Source of the DNA: Colwellia psychrerythraea
GTDB lineage: Bacteria; Pseudomonadota; Gammaproteobacteria; Enterobacterales; Alteromonadaceae
Assembly: GCA_002163005.1 (NCBI GenBank)
Contig: MAAF01000091.1
Span: 29,473 to 93,472, forward strand
Reading direction: 5' to 3'
DNA length: 64,000 bases
In this document: positions 1 through 8,801 of the stretch, in pieces
Layout: every line of letters starts with the position of its first letter
Position numbering within the stretch: position 1 is the first letter of the stretch
Notes under the pieces: model-generated
The model's input: the letters and a program-made list of their open reading frames with translations, nothing else
Told to the model about the DNA's origin: nothing
Database searches by the model: none
Position numbers and translations under genes: made by a program

Positions 1-3000
1 CTGAAGTAGTAGAAAAAAAACTTACTCCATCATTTAATATTAAAGAACACTACGTCACTTTAGAAGATAACTCAAGAGAGTTACTTAATGAAATAACCGT
101 CGTATCTACTGCGTATTTTCTCTTTAAAAATTCGAACACGAGTACTTCAAAGATTGAATATGCAAACCTAAAGTTACCAGAAGTAAATTTTGATATCTTC
201 TTTGCAGCCATATTGAATGTTCCCTATGTATTAGATCGTTTCGCACAAGTAATGTCTTGTTATCATTATCAAATAATTTTTCCTAAACCAGTCTACAAAA
301 ATAGACAAAATATATTTGATATAGCTGACATTAGAACCTTTGATTCTGATAAAGGTAATACATCTAACTGGTATGCTGAAGCTAAACGCCCCTTATTTAA
401 CCTTACATTCGCTAAATCTATTGAGCATTGCTTAAATAAATCATTTAACGGCACCACAATTGATTTAGACCAATTAGTTGACACCATTCTCAACCTCGAA
501 GATGAATATATACATGATTTTAAGGCGATGAACGATTGTAAAAACCGTTCAGTCAAATCAGTAAAAGTAACGCAGCTTTTACAAGAAGAACTAAGTAGTA
601 AGATCATCGGCCAAAGAAGCGCAATTGAGGGCTTATGCGAGGGATATTTGTCGTCTTGCATTCATCGAAACGAAGGCCCTAGAATGATATATACATTCGC
701 AGGTCCATCAGGCGTTGGGAAAACTTATTCAGCGAATAACTTTGCCGAACTACTCAATAAGGTTGAGCATTCTGGCTATACATTTAACACGTTTAATATG
801 GAGCATTTCTCCCACGAAAGAGACTCGATGAAGTTGATGGGTTCTGGTAGCCAATATACGGATTCTTCATTAGGCCTGCTTACAAATATGGTGAGAGCAC
901 AACCACGTCAAATATTTCTTTTTGATGAAATTGAAAAAGCTCATCCCAATGTTATTCAATCATTACTCAGTATCCTAGACTCAGGACAAACTGTGGACTC
1001 AACCAGTTGTGAGAAAGTAAACTTTACCCAAGCAATTATCATTTTCACCACGAATCTAGGTCAAGATTTATTTACTAAGAACAATCAAAACCACCAAGTA
1101 AATGTATTTGATGTGCTTCGTACTTCTAAAAACAGCCAAACAGGGCAAGGCTTATCTCCTGAATTTGTCAGTCGATTATCAAAAGGATGCCCAGCTTTAT
1201 TCTCCAATTTAAAAGTAAATCATTTCATCAAAACAGCTGAATCAAAATTGAATGATGACGAAACAGGATTAAGTGGTATTACCTTTAATTGGCCTGAAAA
1301 TTTTTGCACTTTTTTACTCAAAAGCCTTTCTCCTGAGATTAACATGCGGCTTATAGAAAGTGCCCTATCTGAACTACAAGCAAACATTTTACAAAAAACA
1401 ATTCCGTTTCTTGATGACAACAAAGAAAACATCACCATTAACGTAAACCTAGATGACAATTTATTAGAAAAAAATAAAACTAAAATATTAGTGTTAGATG
1501 ATGACCCAAGAGTTTTTGAAGCAACTAATTCATCACTAACTAATGAAGATATTGTGCTTTGCAGCAACACAAACGATATACCCAATTATTTAGAAAAATT
1601 CCGCCCTAGCACTATATTAATCGATATTAACACCCTAGATTATAATAGCTTTAGTGAATTAGTGGATCAATTAACACTACAAAACCCTCAGCTTATTCTC
1701 TTTACTTACCAGCTAGAAAGTGATTTAAAACACACTACTTATAACTATAACCACGAAGAAATAAGAGAGCACTTTTCTTTAAACACTGTATCGTTTATCG
1801 AAGAACTTTCGGCAATGTTTAAACGGGTAAATCATTACATTGAAACAGAAACATCTTTAGATAAGATGCGTAAAAAAAATAAAATGCTTAGCTATAAAGT
1901 GTCTGTAGATATGCCTTTAGAGTCCATTGAAGTGACATTTCATGATTTACAAAGCAAGCAATTAGTTCATACAGAAGATCTTCGTGAAGGTGATTTATTT
2001 TCACATTCTACGCCTAACAGCAAATTAGCTGACGTAATTGGCTTAGACCGAGCTAAAAAACGCTTAAACGACGTTATAGGTTGGTTAAAGCAACCATCAA
2101 AGTTAAACAATTTTGGAGTATCTGTACCCGCAGGTTATTTGTTTGCCGGGCCTCCTGGCACAGGGAAAACGTTACTAGCGAAAGCTGTCGCTGGCGAATG
2201 TGACTTACCATTTTTTTCCGTCTCAGCTGCCGAATTGTCTTCCCCTCATCATGGAGGAACAACACAAAACATCAAAAAACTATTCAATACCGCAAGAAAA
2301 TATGCACCGGCGATTGTCTTTATTGATGAAATAGATGCCATTGCTTCTGCCAGAACAGCCAATACGAGTGGAGCTGCTCAAGATGCAAATCTAACGGTCA
2401 ACGCATTATTAACTGAGATGGATGGCTTTGATGATAAAAGCCAAATTTTTGTATTAGCTGCGACAAATCACCCGACAAGGCTAGATAGTGCAATTACGCG
2501 TCCAGGACGATTTGACGAAACCATCTATTGTGATTTGCCCAATAAAGAAGCCCGTGAGGTTTTCTTCAATCGTTATGCCCAACAGCATCACTTGAATTGG
2601 AGCGAAGCAGAACTTCTTAATTTAGTCGCTCTTGCCCGAGGCATGTCTCCTGCCCAAATCCAACAGGTGCTAAAAGAAGCCATTCAATTTGCAGTATCCA
2701 ATGACGTTCAGCTCACAGAAGATATTGTTGAAAGTGCCATGATACGTGTAAGGTTTGGATCTCCTTCTGAACACTTATTTTTAAGCGGTGATGAAAAACG
2801 AAAAACGGCCTATCATGAAGCAGGACATTTATTAGCACATCACTTTTTATTTCCAAAACATCATATTGACTTCATCACCATTGAACCTCGAAACCAAGCA
2901 CTAGGATTTGTTGCTACAAGGCAGCCTGATGAATATGAAAGTTATTCTAAAATAACCATTATGTACAAACTACAAATGTTACTTGCAGGTAGAGTAGCTG

Positions 3001-3329
3001 AAAAACTTTGTACCGGCTCTGCTGATGAAATTAGTACAGGAGCAAGTAGCGATATTGAAAAAGCGACACAACTTGCCATGCATGCGGTTTATCAAGGCGG
3101 TATCGAACCCTCTGTAGGTCCTTTAAACGTTGGTATGTTAACCCGGTATGAAGAAAGCGACTTACTGGCTAATGCGCAAAATGCGGTAAAACGATGGATT
3201 GACACTGCAGAACAAGATATTGAGACTTTGCTCAGTAATAATTACAAGCTACTAGAAATTATCGCGGAAACACTTATTGATAAAGAGTCATTAATGGGCC
3301 ATGAAATATCAAAGTTATTGGACAAATAA
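1..3329 (+). CDS. ClpB-type AAA+ / receiver-like / FtsH-type AAA+ M41 protease fusion (5' partial)
   Basis: The frame is open from base 3 with no stop before the first possible start (TTG at 213), so the gene continues off the left edge and the TTG is probably internal. Numbering from that TTG, a ClpA/ClpB D2-like AAA+ module has Walker A GPSGVGKT (164-171), Walker B IFLFDEIE (from 234), a sensor-1 TTN and an SPEFVSRL arginine-finger region. A receiver-like segment starts at ILVLDDDP (425-432) and has a later Asp in ILIDI. An FtsH-like AAA+ follows, with GPPGTGKT (646-653), IVFIDEID (701-708) and an SRH ending RPGRFDE. The C-terminus is an M41 peptidase with HEAGH (868-872) and the third-ligand motif GASSDIEKAT. 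No membrane segment is visible, unlike housekeeping FtsH. By family knowledge it should unfold and degrade proteins in the cytosol, with the receiver possibly as a switch. Target and pathway are unknown. Confidence 0.85.
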   Translation, partial: EVVEKKLTPSFNIKEHYVTLEDNSRELLNEITVVSTAYFLFKNSNTSTSKIEYANLKLPEVNFDIFFAAILNVPYVLDRFAQVMSCYHYQIIFPKPVYKNRQNIFDIADIRTFDSDKGNTSNWYAEAKRPLFNLTFAKSIEHCLNKSFNGTTIDLDQLVDTILNLEDEYIHDFKAMNDCKNRSVKSVKVTQLLQEELSSKIIGQRSAIEGLCEGYLSSCIHRNEGPRMIYTFAGPSGVGKTYSANNFAELLNKVEHSGYTFNTFNMEHFSHERDSMKLMGSGSQYTDSSLGLLTNMVRAQPRQIFLFDEIEKAHPNVIQSLLSILDSGQTVDSTSCEKVNFTQAIIIFTTNLGQDLFTKNNQNHQVNVFDVLRTSKNSQTGQGLSPEFVSRLSKGCPALFSNLKVNHFIKTAESKLNDDETGLSGITFNWPENFCTFLLKSLSPEINMRLIESALSELQANILQKTIPFLDDNKENITINVNLDDNLLEKNKTKILVLDDDPRVFEATNSSLTNEDIVLCSNTNDIPNYLEKFRPSTILIDINTLDYNSFSELVDQLTLQNPQLILFTYQLESDLKHTTYNYNHEEIREHFSLNTVSFIEELSAMFKRVNHYIETETSLDKMRKKNKMLSYKVSVDMPLESIEVTFHDLQSKQLVHTEDLREGDLFSHSTPNSKLADVIGLDRAKKRLNDVIGWLKQPSKLNNFGVSVPAGYLFAGPPGTGKTLLAKAVAGECDLPFFSVSAAELSSPHHGGTTQNIKKLFNTARKYAPAIVFIDEIDAIASARTANTSGAAQDANLTVNALLTEMDGFDDKSQIFVLAATNHPTRLDSAITRPGRFDETIYCDLPNKEAREVFFNRYAQQHHLNWSEAELLNLVALARGMSPAQIQQVLKEAIQFAVSNDVQLTEDIVESAMIRVRFGSPSEHLFLSGDEKRKTAYHEAGHLLAHHFLFPKHHIDFITIEPRNQALGFVATRQPDEYESYSKITIMYKLQMLLAGRVAEKLCTGSADEISTGASSDIEKATQLAMHAVYQGGIEPSVGPLNVGMLTRYEESDLLANAQNAVKRWIDTAEQDIETLLSNNYKLLEIIAETLIDKESLMGHEISKLLDK

Positions 3330-3476
3330 ATTATGGCTACCACCTTTAAAATATTTTTAAGACAAACAAATATATATTAAACATGACTTAGACGAACGAC
3401 AAAGATATGGAATAGATGCGGATATTCGTAGAAAAACAAGGATTATTTTTAGATATAAGATTGATATTGAAGGATT

Positions 3477-3986
3477 CTATAATTCATCAAAATCGAGACT
3501 ATCCCATTCGTTAAACTCCTTATATATTGATTTTTCAACTGAATTCATTCCTCGATCAGTTTTAACCATCAAAGCTGTATAAGGCTGTAAGCCTTTAACT
3601 TCTATTTCATTAAAGTACATATCATTTACACGTATAATTTCGGTGTAAAGCTCATCTTTTGTATAACATTCAACATTAACATTAGACATATATTCAAAAA
3701 TATTTTTCAATGCCGCGATGCAGCTACCAATTAAATATGTATCTAGCCCTGTTCCAGCAGGCCCTATTATATGAATGTCTTCTATTGTAGGGGATGCTAA
3801 TGTGATTGTTTTCTTTATTGCATCAAATCTAATGATGAAAGTCCTATTATTTTCAAAAAAATATTTTTCACATTCTGATATGCACCAAGATCTTTCTTCT
3901 ATTGCCTTCATGAGAGTATCAAACCGTGCAACTTCTAACCTTGAAACATGGAGTTCAAGGTGAAAAAAGCTAAATATATTATCCAT
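3477..3986 (-). CDS. hypothetical protein, 169 aa
   Basis: I do not recognise this protein. It is soluble-looking, with no signal peptide or membrane segment, fairly acidic, and has a Gly-rich stretch GPAGTGLDTY near residue 75 that is not a Walker A motif. The start is supported by AAGGA about 7 bases upstream of the ATG. It is downstream of, and on the same strand as, a 51-residue membrane protein gene (108 bp gap), so the two may be co-transcribed. It converges on the AAA+/protease fusion gene. Base composition is very AT-rich, like an accessory gene. Confidence 0.65.
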   Translation of the reverse strand: MDNIFSFFHLELHVSRLEVARFDTLMKAIEERSWCISECEKYFFENNRTFIIRFDAIKKTITLASPTIEDIHIIGPAGTGLDTYLIGSCIAALKNIFEYMSNVNVECYTKDELYTEIIRVNDMYFNEIEVKGLQPYTALMVKTDRGMNSVEKSIYKEFNEWDSLDFDEL

Positions 3987-4094
3987 AACAGTTCCTTAAT
4001 GGTGAGACTCGACTGAATAACTATCAAAAAAATAATTAAACATTTGCTACTGGTGGTTATGGTGAGCTTTAAGCGCTATGTTCTAAACGCTAAA

Positions 4095-4250
4095 TTAGTT
4101 AATTTTTTTAAGTGCTTTCCACCTGTATACACCATAAAAAGCCACAATAGCTAAGACTACAGCGCCGAGTTCTGAGAAAAAGCTTCCAATAGCTGCTAGC
4201 TCGGTCGCTGTAATAGCTGTTATTTCGGTTACTTTAGCGGTTACTTGCAT
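4095..4250 (-). CDS. small single-span membrane protein, 51 aa, resembling a filamentous phage major coat protein
   Basis: The ATG (complement of 4248-4250) is preceded by AGGA at 8-base spacing and the frame ends with TAA at 4095. The product has a Thr/Ala-rich N-terminal half with acidic residues, one hydrophobic span (about residues 28-43) and a short basic tail WKALKKIN. This layout, about 50 residues with a mildly acidic helix, a membrane span and Lys at the C-terminus, is that of inovirus pVIII-type coat proteins. It would also fit a small membrane toxin or an accessory membrane peptide. No Zot/pI, pIII or replication protein is present nearby, so a full prophage is not supported. It probably leads the operon that includes the 169-aa gene. 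Confidence 0.6.
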   Translation of the reverse strand: MQVTAKVTEITAITATELAAIGSFFSELGAVVLAIVAFYGVYRWKALKKIN

Positions 4251-4497
4251 CTAGATAATCCTTTAATATAAGAGAGCATAATACTTTTATAATCAGCATC
4301 AATTAACAGAGCTGCTTTCCATTTTTTTCATACTATAAAGGCAATTATCTGCCGTTAAAAGACTGTTTTGGTGAAACTTTGATTAAGATCATCGACAACT
4401 AAACAATTAACTAACTTAATTGATAAAATCTCGATAAACTTGTTCCTCGAGGTTTTCTGTAGTTATGCATACCACATCATTTAAATAGGAGCACTTA

Positions 4498-6621
4498 GTG
4501 CCAACATCTTCACTTATTTCAGCTACGTCAGACAAAAACATTTCCGCACCAATCGCTAATAAAATCCCTCATAAAATGGAAATTCATAATCATCATCGTG
4601 TGGATAATTATTATTGGATGCGTGATGACCAGCGTAGCGATGAAGCAATATTGGCACACCTAAATGATGAAAATGACTATGCTGATGCTATGTTAGCCGA
4701 GCAAAAATCGTTACAAGAGTCATTATTTGAAGAACTTAAAGCACGTATTGTAAAAGACGATAATACCGTGCCAGAAAAAGACGGTAAATATTGGTATCAC
4801 AGCGAAATTAATGGTGAACAAGAATATTCAAATTATTACCGTTCAACCAGCTTTACTGGTGAAAACAAAACCCTTTTATTAGATGTTAATGACCGAGCCA
4901 AAGACCATGAGTTTTATGATTTAGGGGACTTATCAATCAGTCCTAATGATAAATTAATGACAATATCAGAAGACATTGACAGTCGTCGTATTTACACCAT
5001 TTACTTTAAAGACCTGAATAAATCATCTGACTCAGAAGACGCTTATTTAGCGGACTATTATTTACCAGATACGCTCATTGAAACTGAAGGACAAATTGTT
5101 TGGGCTAATGACAATAAAACCGTATTCTATGTAAAAAAAGATCTAGATACCTTATTAGGCACGCAAGTTTACCGTCATAAATTAGGGTCACCACAATCTG
5201 ATGATGTGCTTGTTTATGAAGAGGACGATCACAGTTTTTATATGAGTTTAGATAAGAGTAGAGATGACTCTCAAATTTATATTTGTTTACAGGCCACTGA
5301 GTCAACACATTATTTGGTGCTCAGTGCTGATGAGCCTGATGGCGAGTTTGATGAGCTCTTTGAGTATCAAGAACAACACGAATACCACGCTGATAAAATG
5401 GGTGAACACTTTTATATTGTAACCAATTTTCAAGCAAAAAACTTTAGATTAATGAAAGCCGCTGTCGGTCAGGTTCATGATATAAATAACTGGCAAGAAG
5501 TGATCCCTCACAGAAAAGAGGTGCTACTAGAGGGTATTGAATTATTTCAAAATTTCATTGTGGTTACCGAGCGTGAGCATGGTCAAACTCGTTTCATTGT
5601 TCACACCACTCAGGGTGAAAATGCAGGTCATCAGTATCCTTTGTCTTTTGATGACCCGTGTTATTTTGCTTGCCTTGATGATAACCCAGAGCCGAAAAGT
5701 ACCACCGCAAGATTATATTATTCAAGCTTAACAACACCCGGCTCTTTATTTGAGTTTGACTTAGCTACCGGTGAGCGAAAGCTGCTTAAGCAGCAAAAAG
5801 TATTAGGTGACTTTACCAAAGAAGATTATCAATCCGAGCGCTTATTTATTACCGCACGTGATGGCGTAGAAGTGCCTGTATCCATTGTTTATCGTACCGA
5901 TACTTTTCAAAAGGATGGCACTAACCCACTATTACAATACGGTTATGGTGCGTATGGCATTACCATAGACCCTGATTTTTCCAGTCAAACGTTAAGCTTA
6001 CTCGACCGAGGTTTTGTTTATGTTATCGCCCATGTTCGTGGCTCAGAAATGTTAGGAAGAGAATGGTACGAAACAGGAAAAATGGCGCATAAAAAAAATA
6101 CCTTTAACGATTTTATTGATGTTACTAAAGCCCTAGTTGAGCAAGGTTATGGTGCTAAAGAAAAAATATTCGCCTCTGGTGGCAGTGCTGGCGGTTTATT
6201 AATGGGAGCTGTGGTCAATCAAGCACCTGAGCTATATTTAGGCATTGGCGCACATGTACCCTTTTTAGATGTATTAACGACTATGCTCGATGAAAGCATA
6301 CCGCTAACCACTAATGAATATGACGAATGGGGTAATCCGAACGAAGCACAGGCCTATCAAAATATTTTAGCTTATTCGCCCATTGATAATATTAGTGCTC
6401 AACACTACCCAAATATACTTGTCACCACGGGGTTGCACGACTCGCAAGTTCAATACTTTGAACCAATGAAGTGGGTAGCAAAAATGCGAGAGCTTAAAAC
6501 AGATGACAACTTGCTGCTATTTAAAACAGATATGGATGCCGGTCATGGTGGTGCATCGGGACGTTTTAAAAGTTTAAAAGAAAAAGCCTTAGAGATGAGC
6601 TTTTTTATCTCATTATTATGA
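4498..6621 (+). CDS. ptrB: oligopeptidase B (S9A prolyl oligopeptidase family)
   Basis: Serine peptidase that cuts short peptides after Arg/Lys, normally cytoplasmic. The 707 residues are close to the usual family length of about 690. The N-terminal part begins with the family motif region around DNYYWMRDD, followed by a beta-propeller portion and a C-terminal alpha/beta hydrolase. The catalytic triad is visible: Ser563 in GGSAGG, Asp648 in HDSQVQYFEP and His683 in DAGHGG. The start is GTG, chosen because AGGAG lies 6 bases upstream; the next ATG (4576) has no such site. No signal peptide. The gene is monocistronic. Its TGA stop coincides with the first bases of an IS3-type remnant, so the extreme 3' end may have been reshaped by that insertion. 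Confidence 0.93.
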   Translation: MPTSSLISATSDKNISAPIANKIPHKMEIHNHHRVDNYYWMRDDQRSDEAILAHLNDENDYADAMLAEQKSLQESLFEELKARIVKDDNTVPEKDGKYWYHSEINGEQEYSNYYRSTSFTGENKTLLLDVNDRAKDHEFYDLGDLSISPNDKLMTISEDIDSRRIYTIYFKDLNKSSDSEDAYLADYYLPDTLIETEGQIVWANDNKTVFYVKKDLDTLLGTQVYRHKLGSPQSDDVLVYEEDDHSFYMSLDKSRDDSQIYICLQATESTHYLVLSADEPDGEFDELFEYQEQHEYHADKMGEHFYIVTNFQAKNFRLMKAAVGQVHDINNWQEVIPHRKEVLLEGIELFQNFIVVTEREHGQTRFIVHTTQGENAGHQYPLSFDDPCYFACLDDNPEPKSTTARLYYSSLTTPGSLFEFDLATGERKLLKQQKVLGDFTKEDYQSERLFITARDGVEVPVSIVYRTDTFQKDGTNPLLQYGYGAYGITIDPDFSSQTLSLLDRGFVYVIAHVRGSEMLGREWYETGKMAHKKNTFNDFIDVTKALVEQGYGAKEKIFASGGSAGGLLMGAVVNQAPELYLGIGAHVPFLDVLTTMLDESIPLTTNEYDEWGNPNEAQAYQNILAYSPIDNISAQHYPNILVTTGLHDSQVQYFEPMKWVAKMRELKTDDNLLLFKTDMDAGHGGASGRFKSLKEKALEMSFFISLL

Positions 6622-6760
6622 TCCCGTCCTAAATAAGGTTGACACTTTTCCAGCAATGAATTGGAGAGTGTTATGAAATCAACGACTAAACGTACTCAAA
6701 AAGATTACTCCCTCGCCTTTAAATTAGGTGTAGTAGACCAATTTGAAAGAGGCCGATAAT
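6619..6760 (+). mobile_element. remnant of the left end of an IS3-family-like insertion sequence
   Basis: The stretch starting TGATCCCGTCCTAAATAAGG followed by TTGACAC looks like an IS3-family terminal repeat. It is followed by GGAGAG and the start of an orfA-like reading frame. The rest of the element and its right end are absent from the following bases. Assignment is by pattern recognition only. Confidence 0.55.
6673..6759 (+). pseudogene. truncated IS3-type transposase OrfA (28 codons)
   Basis: The frame reads MKSTTKRTQKDYSLAFKLGV and continues VDQFERGR before a TAA. The AFKLGVVDQ.E.G pattern is typical of the first helix-turn-helix of IS3-family OrfA proteins. The usual continuation (a TYKQAQ-like segment) is missing, so this is a dead fragment. 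Confidence 0.55.
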
Positions 6761-6973
6761 ATTGGCCTTTGTATGATCACTTTGTGCGCATTAGTCATTT
6801 CATCTCTCGCTAAGTATTCTGATATGGTTACTTTCATATAAAGGGAATTTTGTCCCGCGTTAGACAAATGACCTCTTTTATCCCAAGATTAAATTAATTG
6901 AATACACTAAAGAAAACCTAGTTAAAAACTAGAATGTTTATTGTTCTTAAACAACTTTCAACCAAAGTAATAG

Positions 6974-7009
6974 TTTTATTCTTGGTTTTATTCTTGGTTT
7001 TATTCTTAG
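6974..7009 (+). repeat. three tandem copies of a 12-bp unit
   Basis: TTTTATTCTTGG is repeated at 6974-6985, 6986-6997 and 6998-7009, the last copy with one change (TTAG). It lies just upstream of the small membrane protein gene at 7055. It could be a slippage-prone spacer in that gene's promoter region. Confidence 0.85.
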
Positions 7010-7054
7010 TTTTTGTTATTGCTAAACAAACGAATTAACGTAAAGGAATTACTT

Positions 7055-7429
7055 ATGGTATTGCCACAAACGGATACAATCACTGCGGTTGATAAACAAC
7101 AAACTAAACAAGCGTCTGATGCTGCACTTGCCTCAATTTTAAACCTCACTTTTTTGCCAGGTATTGCCTTTATTTGGTTAATACTAGCTATCAAGAAAAT
7201 GCCACCAACCAGCATAGGTTATTATCATGTAAAGTTAGGCATCAAACTTAATCTTATTGCCTTTATTGCACTAGGCGTTGTTTCAGTGTTGATGGTACTC
7301 TTAGGGGGCTTTGATTCAGCTTGGACTTGGGTTTATGTTATTACTTACTTTACCTTTGTACATACCACATTTATTATTTTAGCCGTTTGGGCGCTTACCC
7401 GTGCTTGGTCTGGATTAAAATTAAGGTAG
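7055..7429 (+). CDS. three-span membrane protein of unknown function, 124 aa
   Basis: I do not recognise a named family. The start ATG at 7055 is preferred because AAAGGA lies 8 bases upstream; an in-frame start 14 codons earlier lacks a site. After a polar N-terminus of about 30 residues there are three hydrophobic stretches: around SILNLTFLPGIAFIWLILAI, the LNLIAFIALGVVSVLMVLLG region, and the VYVITYFTFVHTTFIILAVW region. The tail is RAWSGLKLR. It is monocistronic and is followed by a strong hairpin terminator at 7574-7603. Confidence 0.75.
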   Translation: MVLPQTDTITAVDKQQTKQASDAALASILNLTFLPGIAFIWLILAIKKMPPTSIGYYHVKLGIKLNLIAFIALGVVSVLMVLLGGFDSAWTWVYVITYFTFVHTTFIILAVWALTRAWSGLKLR

Positions 7430-7573
7430 TTAGCAGTACTCGTTATTTACTGAGATGATATTAGCTCACTTACAGGGTTTTGATTTACCGTTAAGCATCA
7501 TGGTATTACGCAGAAACTTTACCTATATAAAATATGGAGCAAAGAAGCGGTCTTCTTAATCCCTAAAATTAAG

Positions 7574-7603
7574 AAAAATGGCAAGCTGATGTTGCCATTT
7601 TTT
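7574..7603. terminator. bidirectional rho-independent terminator
   Basis: AAAAATGGCAA pairs with TTGCCATTTTT around a 7-base loop, with A-run and T-run on the two sides. It lies between the converging genes ending at 7429 (+) and 7628 (-). Confidence 0.8.
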
Positions 7604-7627
7604 GAGAGCTGATAGTCGCAGAATAAC

Positions 7628-8398
7628 TTACATCGACAAATCTTCACGTAATACGTAAACGTTATAAGAAATTGATTTAAAGTGCGATGACCAACGGTTT
7701 AGCAATTCTTTAGCCTTTTCTTTGCTACTTAAATGTTTAGCTAACATTTCACTAAATTTAATTTCAGGAGGTGCCATAGCCCCATAATTCATATAAGGAA
7801 TAGCAAGACTCATTTCTAATTTTCCGTTGATACTGTCATCCCAAGACCAATTATATGGCCAATTTTCACTTTTAGCAGCATCACTGAGAGCTTTCTTGTC
7901 TTTTGCTAACGCCTCGCTGTGCCCTAATTTAAGTTGATAGGTATTAACACCAACATACTTATATTTCACATCTGCCGGCCAATGACTATTTTTTAAATCT
8001 GCTTCAGAGCGACTTCGTTCGAAATGGGCAATATATTCACTCACATTTTCACGCCAATTTTCAGTGGCTTTTGATTTTGTATTCCATTGGCGATAATCAT
8101 CAAGATCCGACCAAGATTCACAACATGCACGAACGATGTAAGCATTCATCTGTGACCCCATTTCGGCCTGATACACTGACCAAGTACGAGGATCATCCAT
8201 TGACTTACGGTATGCAACGTGCTTTTTGAACGCTTTTTCAAAATCTGCTGATTGCCCTGCTTTAGGGACAAATATCCACATATTCGAGATGTTTTTTTCT
8301 AACTTATTTTCTTCTGCAGTTACAGGTACCGATACCCAACTCATCAGGAAGATGAACAGCGAAAAATAAAATGATATAGCTTTTAGTTTTTTAGTCAT
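7628..8398 (-). CDS. exported protein of unknown function, 256 aa
   Basis: The start ATG (complement of 8396-8398) has AAGGAAG upstream; an in-frame start 12 codons further up is less likely. Residues 1-30 form a clear Sec signal peptide (basic start, SFYFSLFIFLMSWVSVPV core, Ala-rich cleavage region), so the product is probably periplasmic. The mature part contains two related-looking segments, each with a hydrophobic strand, an aromatic patch and a helix (around NMWIFVPKAGQSADFEKAF and YVGVNTYQLKLGHSEALAKD). This suggests a duplicated dimeric alpha/beta-barrel (ABM/NIPSNAP-like) fold, which is an inference from pattern only. It stands alone and converges on the three-span membrane protein. 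Confidence 0.75.
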   Translation of the reverse strand: MTKKLKAISFYFSLFIFLMSWVSVPVTAEENKLEKNISNMWIFVPKAGQSADFEKAFKKHVAYRKSMDDPRTWSVYQAEMGSQMNAYIVRACCESWSDLDDYRQWNTKSKATENWRENVSEYIAHFERSRSEADLKNSHWPADVKYKYVGVNTYQLKLGHSEALAKDKKALSDAAKSENWPYNWSWDDSINGKLEMSLAIPYMNYGAMAPPEIKFSEMLAKHLSSKEKAKELLNRWSSHFKSISYNVYVLREDLSM

Positions 8399-8801
8399 GG
8401 TGGCTTCCTTTTGTTGATTTTTTATCCATGACAACTACCAACAACTCAATGGAATATGGATAGGAATACGAAGTGATATTATTTTTATTTCAACGTCTAA
8501 AAATAGTAGTAAATTAATTAAATAAAAGCCACTTGTAGTGGTGATATTCATACAGTAGTAGTGTGTTTTATAGGTGACTGTTACTATTATACGCCTTGCG
8601 ATAGCGGTCAACCTATTGTGATTTCACTGTAATTAATTTGTCTAAGGAGATACAAACATGGAGAACAGAACCAGATAAAGCAACCATAATCTACGGTATC
8701 ATCTGTGTGGTCAAAAATTCGGCTGCTTAGGATGAACGACAAAAATACTGCCTGCACAGTTCAACAAATAAACGGTATGATTAATGTAAAGCCGTGAATC
8801 A
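8399..8801. other. intergenic region without a convincing gene
   Basis: About 400 bp. The only notable item is a good ribosome-binding site (AAGGAG) before an ATG at 8658 whose frame stops after six codons (MENRTR). A +1 frame continues for about 20 residues. This looks like a decayed gene start. No hairpin or RNA gene was seen. Confidence 0.5.

Noticed and set aside
3361..3582. Open frame after the AAA+/protease fusion gene, with protein-like stretch KHDLDERQRYGIDADIRRKT
   Set aside because: It has no start codon, is in a different frame from the short ATG frame at 3333, and its second half is antisense to the 169-aa gene. It could be a gene scrap but cannot be supported.
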